A DNA stretch of 64,000 nt from Acetobacteroides hydrogenigenes (GTDB taxonomy: Bacteria; Bacteroidota; Bacteroidia; Bacteroidales; ZOR0009). The translations under genes were made by a program, and so were the position numbers. The stretch is from positions 40,769 to 104,768 of the forward strand of contig NZ_SLWB01000015.1 in the NCBI RefSeq assembly GCF_004340205.1, read 5' to 3'. The notes below the pieces were generated by a model that saw nothing but the letters and a program-made list of their open reading frames with translations, made no database searches and had not been told where the DNA came from. Shown one piece after another: positions 1-7,494 of this stretch. The number at the start of each line of letters is the position of its first letter. Positions within the stretch are counted from its first letter, which is position 1.

Positions 1-1143
1 GAATTCGAGGCTAACCCGCTGCTCATTCACGACTTTGGCGAGCAAAAGCTAAACGGCTGCTGGGAGGGTGGCGATTTTCAAACTCGCGATGGCCGCTTCA
101 TTGGTAAGGCTCTCGGTATGGGCCAAAGCCCCCGTGGGCTTCGCGTTGGCTCCCGACGTCCTAACTACATAGTTGCCGATGATTTGGAAGATAAGGATAC
201 CTCTAAAAATCCTAAACGACAGGACGAAGTGGTAGACTGGATCGAACGCGACCTTATTCCTACAATGGATGGCGAGGTTCGCCGTTACCTTCATCCTAAC
301 AACGACCCTTGGCCTCGATCAATCCAAAACCAGCTAGAAGCAAAACACCCTAACTGGCACCTTGATCTTATTAAGGCTTACGACCCTATTACCTATAAGC
401 CCGCTTGGCATCAAAAATATTCCGACACCTATTATAAGGATGTGGAGGAGGATATTGGCAAAATTGCCGCCCTTGCCGAGTACAATCACGAGCCTCACAT
501 TAAGGGTAAAATCTTTACCGACGATCAAATCCAGTGGGGTAAGGCTCCGCGCATCGACCACTTCCAAATAATCGTTGGCCATTGGGACCCCGCCTATTCG
601 GGGCACTCCGACTATAATGCCGTCAAAGTTTGGGGGCTTTATGTCCGTCAATTTTGGCATCTAAAAGCCTTCTTACGTCGCTGCAAAATGGTCGATGCCA
701 TCCGCTTTATGTACGACTACGAGGAGGAGCTAAAGTACCGTTGCGAAAAGCCAATTATCGTCCATTGGCGGGTCGAAAGCCAATTTTGGAACGATCCCGT
801 TCGTGCCGCCCTGCAGGAGGTCGAAAAGGAAAAGGGGCGACCGCTTAACATCATCGTTAAGGATAGGCCAACTGGCAATAAGTACGATCGTATTCTCACC
901 CTTCAACCGTACTACCAAAACGGTAGACCATACTACGACGAGCGCGAGAAGGGTAACAACGATATGCAGCTGGGCATTGCCCAGCTAAAGGGCATCGAGC
1001 CGGGCTATAAAACCCACGACGACGGTCCCGATGCCGACCAGCAGGCCATCGAGGAGCTTGCCAACTACTTACAGCAGGACGCCTTCGAGCCTCGAATTGT
1101 CCGCGCTTCCGATATCCGGGGGCATTCACGTAACCGCTATTAA
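1..1143 (+). CDS. Phage terminase large subunit, C-terminal part (partial)
   Basis: DNA-packaging motor subunit that would cut and translocate phage DNA into proheads. The frame is open from the first base, so the N-terminus (with the Walker A ATPase motif) is outside the window; 380 residues are visible. An ATPase Walker B-like segment (YIVADDLED) is seen near visible residues 55-63, followed by an RNase H-like nuclease region with acidic residues (for example GHWDPAYSG near residues 191-199, and HDDGPDAD near the end), the layout of Mu gp28-type terminases. It is followed after 11 bases by the DUF1320 gene, fitting a Mu-like packaging/head order. The assignment rests on these motifs and on the neighbouring portal. 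Confidence 0.85.
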   Translation, partial: EFEANPLLIHDFGEQKLNGCWEGGDFQTRDGRFIGKALGMGQSPRGLRVGSRRPNYIVADDLEDKDTSKNPKRQDEVVDWIERDLIPTMDGEVRRYLHPNNDPWPRSIQNQLEAKHPNWHLDLIKAYDPITYKPAWHQKYSDTYYKDVEEDIGKIAALAEYNHEPHIKGKIFTDDQIQWGKAPRIDHFQIIVGHWDPAYSGHSDYNAVKVWGLYVRQFWHLKAFLRRCKMVDAIRFMYDYEEELKYRCEKPIIVHWRVESQFWNDPVRAALQEVEKEKGRPLNIIVKDRPTGNKYDRILTLQPYYQNGRPYYDEREKGNNDMQLGIAQLKGIEPGYKTHDDGPDADQQAIEELANYLQQDAFEPRIVRASDIRGHSRNRY

Positions 1144-1154
1144 AATTACCGTAT

Positions 1155-1589
1155 ATGAGATTCTTAAACGATTCCGACTATGCCGTTCAGCTGCGCGACG
1201 AAATAGCGCTTATCATCGACCCTACAACCGAGCGCAGCAAGCTAATCCGCGCCGAGGATATGGCCATAGCCCAAATAAAGAACTTTCTCGGGGGCAAGTA
1301 CGATGTCTCCAAAATCTTCACCCCGGTTGCCGACGGTGCCGACGATACCCGCGATGCCTACATCGTAATGATAACCATCGACCTCGCCCTTTATCACCTC
1401 TGGAGCAAGGAGGGCGGCAATAATATTCCTAAAACCCGTGAGCTTCGCTACTCCGATGCCCTCGAATGGCTTAAAGCCGTTCAGTACGATCACTCCGCCA
1501 ACCTCCCGCTAATCACCAACGAGAGCGGCGAAACCGCAAGCGACATTCGCCTTTGGTCGCGTCGATCATTAAGCGATAACCAATACTAA
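1155..1589 (+). CDS. DUF1320 family phage protein (Mu gp36-like)
   Basis: A 144-residue protein of the family to which Mu gp36 belongs, generally thought to sit at the head-tail junction. The N-terminus has the usual pattern of a short strand followed by a helix-rich body (residues 1-100) with the central segment DAYIVMITIDLALYHLWSKE typical of the family. The C-terminus ends in a charged tail after a TRELRYSDALEWLKAV segment. It lies 11 bases after the terminase and 8 bases before the portal, so all three are probably on one late transcript. Family assignment is by pattern recognition; the neck role is inference from Mu. Confidence 0.75.
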   Translation: MRFLNDSDYAVQLRDEIALIIDPTTERSKLIRAEDMAIAQIKNFLGGKYDVSKIFTPVADGADDTRDAYIVMITIDLALYHLWSKEGGNNIPKTRELRYSDALEWLKAVQYDHSANLPLITNESGETASDIRLWSRRSLSDNQY

Positions 1590-1597
1590 AAGCAGCC

Positions 1598-2863
1598 ATG
1601 AATAATTCAAACATATCAAAATCATTCCTCTGGGGAATGTTTAAGTTCGAAGCAAAAGCAACCACACCGCCTGCAGGAAAATCCTCCGGCATTGCCGTTC
1701 AAATCATCCAGCAGTTTAAAGACCGTTCACGTGCCGAAATCAAAAGTTGGCAGCAGGCGCTCGACGCCTGTGGCAACCCCGAGACGCCACGTTGGGCATT
1801 GCTTCAGGATCTATACGACAACCTAAGGCTCGACGGCCACCTAACCGCTGCCATCAGTCTCCGCAAGGCGGCAACCCTATCAACAAAGTTTTACATCAAG
1901 GATGGTAAAACGGGCAAGGAAATCCCCGAATTAACAGCCCTACTCGAAACCGACTGGTTTTACCAGGTCATGGATCACGCCCTCGAAAGCGTCTTTTGCG
2001 GCTACTCGGTGCTGGAGTTGGTCGATCCTACCACCATGCAGTGGCAGCTGCTACCTCGCCGCAACTGCGTGCCTCAATCGGGCTTTGTTTACTTCGAGGC
2101 CAATGGCGATAAGGGCGTTTGCTACCGCGATCCCGCCTTTGCTAAAAACGTGGTCGAGATACGTAGCAGCCACCAATTCGGACTGCTAAACACCATCGTG
2201 CCGCAGCTAATCTGGAAGCGCAACGCCCAGCAGGCATGGGCCGACCTATCCGAGCGTTTTGGCATTCCTATGGTTACCGCCGAAACTACCAAGACCGATA
2301 AGAAAGACCTGGATAAGCTGGAGTCCGATCTTCGTGCATTGGGCCAAGCCGCTCAGGCTGTTCTACCACAAGGCACCAAAATCACCATTCACGATCAGGC
2401 TACCAAGGGCGACCCCTACAAGATATTCCAGCAGCAAATTGTTGTCACCAACTCCGAGGTATCCAAGCCCATCGTTGGCGGTACTATGATATTGGACGAT
2501 GGCAGCAGCCGCAGCCAATCCGAGGTGCACGAGCGCACCCTCGACGAAAAGATTGCCGAGGCCGATCGCCGCAGCATCGAGTTCTTTGTCAACGGCAAGC
2601 TAATCCCCATCCTACGCCTATGGGGCTATAAAATCCCCGACACCGCAACATTCGTATTCGACCGCACCGAGCAAATCTCGCTAACCGAGCACTGGAAAAT
2701 CGTAAGCGAAGCCCTCCAATTCTACGAAATGGACCAAAACGTTATTGCCGACACCTTCAACCTCCCAATCGTACGGGCGAAAAATCTTTCGCCCACTGGC
2801 AATTCCGTAAGGGCGGGTTCCAAACCCGACCCCGCCGCCTCCCTATCCGCAAATTTCAATTAG
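1598..2863 (+). CDS. DUF935 portal protein (Mu gp29-like)
   Basis: Forms the dodecameric ring at one vertex through which DNA enters and leaves the head. The 421 residues match the DUF935 pattern: an N-terminal arm, a helical region with PRWALLQDLYDNLRLDGHL (about 64-82), the LPRRNCVP and WKRNAQQAWADLSERFG segments, and a C-terminal helical stem (GGTMILDDG then a long helix with EKIAEADRR). Oddity: the last ~30 residues are encoded by two intergenic-type palindromic repeats (2771-2794 and 2807-2830) read in frame, so VRAKNLSPT and VRAGSKPDP are repeat-derived. The usual family C-terminus seems replaced. It is immediately followed by the head morphogenesis frame, which overlaps it in another register. 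Confidence 0.9.
   Translation: MNNSNISKSFLWGMFKFEAKATTPPAGKSSGIAVQIIQQFKDRSRAEIKSWQQALDACGNPETPRWALLQDLYDNLRLDGHLTAAISLRKAATLSTKFYIKDGKTGKEIPELTALLETDWFYQVMDHALESVFCGYSVLELVDPTTMQWQLLPRRNCVPQSGFVYFEANGDKGVCYRDPAFAKNVVEIRSSHQFGLLNTIVPQLIWKRNAQQAWADLSERFGIPMVTAETTKTDKKDLDKLESDLRALGQAAQAVLPQGTKITIHDQATKGDPYKIFQQQIVVTNSEVSKPIVGGTMILDDGSSRSQSEVHERTLDEKIAEADRRSIEFFVNGKLIPILRLWGYKIPDTATFVFDRTEQISLTEHWKIVSEALQFYEMDQNVIADTFNLPIVRAKNLSPTGNSVRAGSKPDPAASLSANFN
2771..2794. repeat. Palindromic repeat GGGCG-type, copy 1 (inside portal gene)
   Basis: Perfect inverted repeat GGGCGAAA-aatc-TTTCGCCC at 2775-2794, preceded by GTAC. It is translated in frame as part of the portal C-terminus. A related but different palindrome (GTAAGGGCGGGTT with CCAAACCCG) follows at 2807-2830. 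Confidence 0.9.
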
Positions 2864-2926
2864 GGGATAGCGAACCAGCGGCAACCGCCGTCCCCAACCT
2901 ATACGAGCCGTCACCCTGTTCCCTCG

Positions 2927-2949
2927 TAGGGGCGAAAAATCTTTCGCCC
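2927..2949. repeat. Palindromic repeat GGGCG-type, copy 2
   Basis: GTAGGGGCGAAA-aatc-TTTCGCCC, the same core as copy 1, in the stretch between the portal stop and the first recognisable start of the head morphogenesis gene. It is in frame with the latter. Confidence 0.9.
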
Positions 2950-2968
2950 TCTGCCTCTGCCGAATCCG

Positions 2969-2991
2969 TACGGGCGAAAAATCTTTCGCCC
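2969..2991. repeat. Palindromic repeat GGGCG-type, copy 3
   Basis: GTACGGGCGAAA-aatc-TTTCGCCC, only 42 bases after copy 2 (start to start), again readable in the frame of the head morphogenesis protein (as VRAKNLSPS). Confidence 0.9.
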
Positions 2992-3075
2992 TCTACCGAC
3001 GCCGCCATCGAAAAAGAGGTAACCCGCATCCTCGAAACCCTATACAACGGCAAATCTATCACCACCGATGTACCG

Positions 3076-4257
3076 TTGCACCGCATCGTCGGTGCCCTGC
3101 TCGAAAGCAACGTATTCGAAGGTTACGGCAAAACACCCTCCGACGTAGATTTTGATACCCCCGACGCCCCAATGCTCGCCCGTCTCACCCGCGACACCTG
3201 GCAGTTTGCCGCCGCCAAAAACTACAACCAAATGCGCGACCTTACCCTTGCGCTCGTAGACGAAAACGGCAAGGCTCGTACCTTCCCCGAGTTTAAGGCC
3301 GCCGCTGAAGCCATCAACGCCAAGTACAACAAGTCGTGGCTACTCACCGAGTACAACAGCGCCGTAGGATCAGCAACAATGGCAAGCAAGTGGGCAGAGT
3401 TTAAGGCCAACGAAAAGGACATGCCCTACCTCAAGTACCAAACCGTCGGCGACGATCGCGTACGTAACGAGCACAGGGCATTAGATGGCGTTGTCCGTAA
3501 GATTGATGATTCATTCTGGAGCACCCACTACCCGCCCAACGGTTGGGGATGCCGTTGCGACGTCATTCAGCTGGCAACCAGCAGCGCAAAAGAGACCGAG
3601 CATATACCCGACGTGCCCATCAACCCCATGTTCCGCACCAACCTTGCGGCCACGGGCTTGGTTTACCCTGCCGGGCATCCCTACTACAACGGCGTACCGC
3701 ATGGCGAGCTACGCAAGGCGCTCGCCTACCTGCCTGCCGATGCCACCTACAAGCGCTTTAAGGTAGGTAACGGCGTGGCCGATGTCAACCTATTACACTA
3801 CGATGTAAGCAATCAGGGTATAGCGCAGTTAAAGCACCATGCCGAGATAAGCGCCAACCTCATCGACCTAGGATTTAAGAACATCAAGATGCTGCCATCC
3901 ATCCACGAGAAGGATGCAGCGCTTAAGGAGCGCTTTTACCCCAAAGGGTATAAGCCCGTTGATGCAAAGAAGAATCCCGACTTCTGGATGCAGAGCGCCA
4001 AGGGTAAGGATATGATTTGCGATTTCAAGTACATGACAGGTAGCGGCCGAAACATTGCCCGTCATATCGACAACGCCGCAAAGCAGGCCAACTATGCCGT
4101 AATTAAGCTATCAAAGGATGCTAAGCTAAACCCCGAGCGCGTAGCAAAATCGGCAATGGCCAAGATGGATCTATACGATAGCCTGCATGGGGTAATTGTA
4201 CTCAATAGCGATGGAGACATCTTCTGCGAGGTGTACCGAAAAAGCAACGGGCGCTAA
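3076..4257 (+). CDS. SPP1 gp7-like head morphogenesis protein with C-terminal CdiA-like nuclease domain
   Basis: Minor head protein (Mu gp30/SPP1 gp7 family), normally bound to the portal and carried in the virion. With the first usable start (TTG at 3076) it has 393 residues. Residues about 30-185 are the gp7-like domain, with the family signatures VGDDRVRNEHRALDG and YPPNGWGCRCDV. Residues about 255-393 resemble the tRNase/nuclease domain of contact-dependent toxins (CdiA C-terminus): PDFW, ICDFK, GSGRN and AKQANYAVIKL in that order. No immunity-type ORF follows. The start is doubtful: conserved-looking helical sequence (AIEKEVTRILETLYNG) continues in frame upstream to about 3000 and the frame stays open back into the portal gene with no ATG, so the true start may be non-canonical or reached by frameshifting. 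Confidence 0.85.
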   Translation: MHRIVGALLESNVFEGYGKTPSDVDFDTPDAPMLARLTRDTWQFAAAKNYNQMRDLTLALVDENGKARTFPEFKAAAEAINAKYNKSWLLTEYNSAVGSATMASKWAEFKANEKDMPYLKYQTVGDDRVRNEHRALDGVVRKIDDSFWSTHYPPNGWGCRCDVIQLATSSAKETEHIPDVPINPMFRTNLAATGLVYPAGHPYYNGVPHGELRKALAYLPADATYKRFKVGNGVADVNLLHYDVSNQGIAQLKHHAEISANLIDLGFKNIKMLPSIHEKDAALKERFYPKGYKPVDAKKNPDFWMQSAKGKDMICDFKYMTGSGRNIARHIDNAAKQANYAVIKLSKDAKLNPERVAKSAMAKMDLYDSLHGVIVLNSDGDIFCEVYRKSNGR

Positions 4258-4352
4258 ACCGAAGTCTAGCACCCGTTGGTGGGTCCGTCCCGCAGGACTG
4301 ACATTACAAATATACAATAATTGCGCTTAATCGCACAACTAAACAGCTAAAA

Positions 4353-6173
4353 ATGACAGGACAAGCAAAAGTTCAGCTCATTCTCGAACTCAAAAACCGC
4401 CTTAACACCGGTCTATCCGAGGCTAAGAAGCGCCTTAACGGCACCGTCGAGGGCATGAAGGATAAGCTCAACTCCCTTAAGCTATCCCACACCAAGGCCT
4501 TTAGCGCCATGACCGACCAAATACCTGGTTTTGGCAATGCAATGGCTGCTTTGGGTAATCCATACGTTCTCGTCACCGCTGGACTATTAGCGTTAACTGC
4601 GGCTGGGGTTAAGGCCTCTAAATGGTCTAACGAGTGGGCTACCAATATGGCTAAGGCCAATGTTACCGCGCAGCTAGCACCTCCTCAGCTGCAACAATTG
4701 TCCGATCAACTAGTCAAAATTGGTACCCGCAATGTCGGCCCACTAGAGCAGGTCCCAGAAGCATTCAACCGTATCATTTCTGCAGGTCTCGACGTTAACA
4801 CCTCGCTTGCCGTTTTGGAGCCAACGCTAAGGGCTTCTAAGGCGGGTTTTGCCGATCTCGAAACTGTAGCCGCTGCTGGCGTTGGCGTAATGGCATCATC
4901 CGGCGAAAATATCAACCGTGTTTATGATATTCTATTCGCCACCTTAAATAAGGGTAATGCCGAGTTTAAAGATATAGCACAGTATCTACCTAAAATAGTC
5001 CCATTGGCACGTGGTGCTGGTTTTGCTCTCGACGAAACTGCCGCAGCATGGGCTTTCCTTACTGCACAGGGCCAAAAAGCCGAGCAAGCCACAACGGGCA
5101 TAATGAACATGGTAAAGGCATTTTCTAATGTCGACACCATAAAAGGGCTTAAGGGTGCAGGTATCGATGTATTCGACGCAAAAGGCAAGGTAAAGCCAAT
5201 TCTCGACATCGTAACGATGCTGCAGAGTAAAATGGGTAAGCTATCCGACAAGGGCAAAGCTAACTTCCTCGATGCAATCGGGCTTAAGGACATGGAGGCT
5301 AAAGGCGCTATCCTCGCAATGGTGCAGGATGTTACTAAGTTAAAAGGTATCACCGACGCAACCGTTCTCTCCCAGGGAGCATTAAATACCGCCTACGAAA
5401 ATGCAAGAGCACCACTCGACGATTGGGCTATAATAATGAATAGCATTAAAGGCAATTTTATTAAACCTTTTGGAGACTTCTTCCTAAACGTATTTAGCAA
5501 ATTAGGTACATGGATACTTAATGCATCCAAGGCTACTAAGGAATGGTATCGCAATTCCATGCTACTACAAGATGCTCTTAGCGGAATTGGGTTTGTGCTT
5601 AAATGGGTTATCGTTAAGCCCCTCGAAGGTTTGTGGTGGGTGATTAAAAAGCTATGGCAAGGACTATCATGGGTTTTAGGTCAGATTGGTAATGGTTTTG
5701 AGTGGCTATATAGAACAATTAAACCAGTATTTATATGGCTAGATGAAGCGCTTATGAGTATCTGGAATATTATCAAGGCTATATTCACTGGCGATTTTAG
5801 CGGGGCATGGAAGGCTATTAAGAATTTCCACGTCCCTTCTATATCAGATATTCGCAAGAGAATGGAGTCCGATTTTGAGGCAAAAAATAAAGCCCAAAAA
5901 AATGAGAATAATCCTTTTTCAACCGAAACAAAGATCCCTAGTTTAGAAGATCCCGACAAAAGTAACAACGGGTTAGGCGACGGCGGTATTTCCAAAATCA
6001 CCGACAGCGGTCAAGCCCCCCGTAACATTACCATCAACATCGATTCCTTTATTAAAGGAGGCCTCAATGTAAGCAACACCAACATGCAAAACATGAGTCT
6101 CCGCCAAATCGAAGAAACGGTAAAAGACATGTTCCTCCGCGTCATCGCCAATGTCGAAACCGGATACCAATAA
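4353..6173 (+). CDS. Phage tail tape measure protein
   Basis: Sets tail length and fills the tail tube before ejection. 606 residues, short but plausible for a Mu-like tail. N-terminal 60 residues are coiled-coil-like (ELKNRLNTGLSEAKKRLNG). Residues about 100-350 carry the TP901-type core pattern (EQVPEAFNRIISAGLDV, FADLETVAAAGVGVMASSG, DETAAAWAFLTAQG). Hydrophobic, tryptophan-rich helices follow at about 375-490 (WVIVKPLEGLWWVIKKLW), as expected for the membrane-active part. The gene sits between the head protein and the virion morphogenesis gene, an unusual place compared with Mu, where it follows the tube gene. The 95-base gap before it contains no ORF. Confidence 0.85.
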   Translation: MTGQAKVQLILELKNRLNTGLSEAKKRLNGTVEGMKDKLNSLKLSHTKAFSAMTDQIPGFGNAMAALGNPYVLVTAGLLALTAAGVKASKWSNEWATNMAKANVTAQLAPPQLQQLSDQLVKIGTRNVGPLEQVPEAFNRIISAGLDVNTSLAVLEPTLRASKAGFADLETVAAAGVGVMASSGENINRVYDILFATLNKGNAEFKDIAQYLPKIVPLARGAGFALDETAAAWAFLTAQGQKAEQATTGIMNMVKAFSNVDTIKGLKGAGIDVFDAKGKVKPILDIVTMLQSKMGKLSDKGKANFLDAIGLKDMEAKGAILAMVQDVTKLKGITDATVLSQGALNTAYENARAPLDDWAIIMNSIKGNFIKPFGDFFLNVFSKLGTWILNASKATKEWYRNSMLLQDALSGIGFVLKWVIVKPLEGLWWVIKKLWQGLSWVLGQIGNGFEWLYRTIKPVFIWLDEALMSIWNIIKAIFTGDFSGAWKAIKNFHVPSISDIRKRMESDFEAKNKAQKNENNPFSTETKIPSLEDPDKSNNGLGDGGISKITDSGQAPRNITINIDSFIKGGLNVSNTNMQNMSLRQIEETVKDMFLRVIANVETGYQ

Positions 6174-6185
6174 TGCACGGCCCTT

Positions 6186-6211
6186 GTAGGGGCGAAAAAT
6201 CTTTCGCCCTA
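6186..6211. repeat. Palindromic repeat GGGCG-type, copy 4
   Basis: GTAGGGGCGAAA-aatc-TTTCGCCCTA, just after the tape measure stop, followed by the tail word TTCGTGCGCC that accompanies many copies. Confidence 0.9.
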
Positions 6212-6221
6212 TTCGTGCGCC

Positions 6222-6246
6222 GTAGGGGCGTATCGCATACGCCCTA
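6222..6246. repeat. Palindromic repeat GGGCG-type, variant core, copy 5
   Basis: GTAGGGGCGTAT-c-GCATACGCCCTA: same GTAGGGGCG / CGCCCTA arms as copy 4 but a different inner stem, again followed by TTCGTGCGCC. It lies 36 bases after copy 4. Confidence 0.85.
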
Positions 6247-6358
6247 TTCGTGCGCCAGCAATACCCCGGTCGCTGAGTTGCATGTTACAGAAAGGAAAAA
6301 ATAAAAAGGGAATGGCGAAAACCTTTAATAGAGTAGCCAACATTAAATACATACAGAC

Positions 6359-6622
6359 ATGTTTATTTTAAGAAGGATTGACCCTGAAGCAGGTCAAATT
6401 AACACGAACTTGGGTGATTACTACACTCTGCTTTTAAAAGAAACCAATAAGAAACAGTTTGAAAAAACTGTTGAAAATTGGGAGAAAGATATTGTGGATA
6501 AAATGTATGGAGTTGTTGTATTCGATGACGATAAAGAATGCATAATGCCCCTTTACTCTGGTTCACAATACTATGTCATGGCGAGTGACGGAAGAACATT
6601 TGATAATGTTTCTTTCAAGTAA
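6359..6622 (+). CDS. Hypothetical protein, AT-rich insertion in late operon
   Basis: An 87-residue acidic/basic mixed protein with no family I recognise. It has no signal peptide or membrane segment. Predicted content is mixed alpha/beta: FILRRIDPEAG, a helix around residues 31-50 (NKKQFEKTVENWEKDIVDKM), then strands GVVVFDD and YYVMASDG. Its composition is clearly more AT-rich than the head genes on both sides and it is bracketed by repeats (6186-6246 and 6633-6755), so it looks like a later insertion (a moron) rather than a core structural gene. Function unknown. Confidence 0.55.
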   Translation: MFILRRIDPEAGQINTNLGDYYTLLLKETNKKQFEKTVENWEKDIVDKMYGVVVFDDDKECIMPLYSGSQYYVMASDGRTFDNVSFK

Positions 6623-6632
6623 TTTTAAAAAA

Positions 6633-6659
6633 GTAGAGACGGGTTTGGAATCCGTCTCT
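6633..6659. repeat. Palindromic repeat, GTAGAGACGG variant
   Basis: GTAGAGACGG-gtttggaat-CCGTCTCTC: same architecture as the GTAGGGGCG repeats with a different stem. It follows the stop of the small ORF and could also act as a hairpin terminator. A host relative is at 34283. Confidence 0.7.
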
Positions 6660-6677
6660 CTTGGATCGTGCGCCAGC

Positions 6678-6755
6678 CTTATCCCCTCCTCGGGAGGGGT
6701 GCCCGCAGGGTAGGGTGGGTTTATCTAACGTCTAAAATCTAACATCTAACGTCTG
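6678..6755. repeat. Composite repeat: G-rich hairpin plus (TAACGTCTAAAATC)-type words
   Basis: Begins with CCCCTCCTCGGGAGGGG (hairpin), then GTGCCCGCAGGGTAGGGTGGG, then a run of TCTAACGTCTAAAATC / AACATCTAACGTCT words. Near-identical composites occur at 7401, 12855 and, in part, 11161 and 11757; host relatives are near 28381 and 48309. Confidence 0.85.
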
Positions 6756-6761
6756 CACCCA

Positions 6762-7337
6762 ATGCTCGAAACCCTTCAATTCACAAACCTAGTCAACCGC
6801 GTCACCGCCTCCATTCAGGCCATTCCCCAGCGTGCCGCCACCCTTGCCGTCAATTTCAGCAAGGATCGCTTTCGTGCGCAAAACTGGGTCGACACCACCA
6901 CCCAGCCGTGGAAAAACCGCAAGCCCATGCGCTGGGGCCGTCGCGAACGCCCAGGTCGCGCCATCCTAGTCGATAGCGGAAGGTTAAGACGCTCCATCCG
7001 CAAGATCCTCGTAAGCGCCGAAGTCGTAATCATCGGAACCGACGCCCCCTATGCCCGCGTACACAACGAAGGCTTTCGCGGCAAAGTCACCCAACGCGTA
7101 GCCTCGCATAAGCGCAACCTTACAAAATTTGGCGTCATCCGGGGCAAAGAAAACAAGCGAAGCACCCGCGTCGATTTTGGTCGCGTCAAGCGAGGCGAAA
7201 CCACCGTAAAAACATACACCCGCACCATCCGCCTCCACATACCCAAACGCCAATTCATCGGCACCAGCGCCGTACTAGATACCCAACTCCAACGCATGAT
7301 GACCGCCGAAATCACCCGCGCCATCCGTGGCACATAA
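6762..7337 (+). CDS. Phage virion morphogenesis protein (Mu gpG/gp31-like)
   Basis: A tail-completion or head-tail joining protein of the family of Mu gp31 and P2 gpS. 191 residues, strongly basic. Recognisable pattern: KDRFRAQNWVD (about 30-40), WKNR, then ILVDSGRLRRSIRK (about 68-81), GTDAPYARVHNEGFRG (about 89-104), and the C-terminal PKRQFIGTSA (about 165-174), the order typical for the family. It lies between two repeat clusters (6633-6755 before, 7365-7488 after) in the late direction. The exact structural role is inferred from the family. Confidence 0.85.
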   Translation: MLETLQFTNLVNRVTASIQAIPQRAATLAVNFSKDRFRAQNWVDTTTQPWKNRKPMRWGRRERPGRAILVDSGRLRRSIRKILVSAEVVIIGTDAPYARVHNEGFRGKVTQRVASHKRNLTKFGVIRGKENKRSTRVDFGRVKRGETTVKTYTRTIRLHIPKRQFIGTSAVLDTQLQRMMTAEITRAIRGT

Positions 7338-7364
7338 AAGCGCCTCGCAGAGGCGCATTGCATC

Positions 7365-7390
7365 GTAGGGGCGAAAAATCTTTCGCCCTA
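7365..7390. repeat. Palindromic repeat GGGCG-type, copy 6
   Basis: GTAGGGGCGAAA-aatc-TTTCGCCCTA followed by CTCGTGCGCC. It directly follows another hairpin (GCGCCTCGCAGAGGCGC at 7340-7356) after the virion morphogenesis stop. Confidence 0.9.
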
Positions 7391-7400
7391 CTCGTGCGCC

Positions 7401-7488
7401 AGCCTTATCCCCTCCTCGGGAGGGGTGCCCGTAGGGCGGGGTGGGTTTTATCTAACTACTAACGTCTAAATACTAACGTCTAACATCC
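7401..7488. repeat. Composite repeat, second copy
   Basis: Same order as at 6678: CCCCTCCTCGGGAGGGG hairpin, GTGCCCGTAGGGCGGGGTGGG, then TAACTACTAACGTCTAAATAC-type words up to the next gene start. Confidence 0.85.
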
Positions 7489-7494
7489 AAAACA

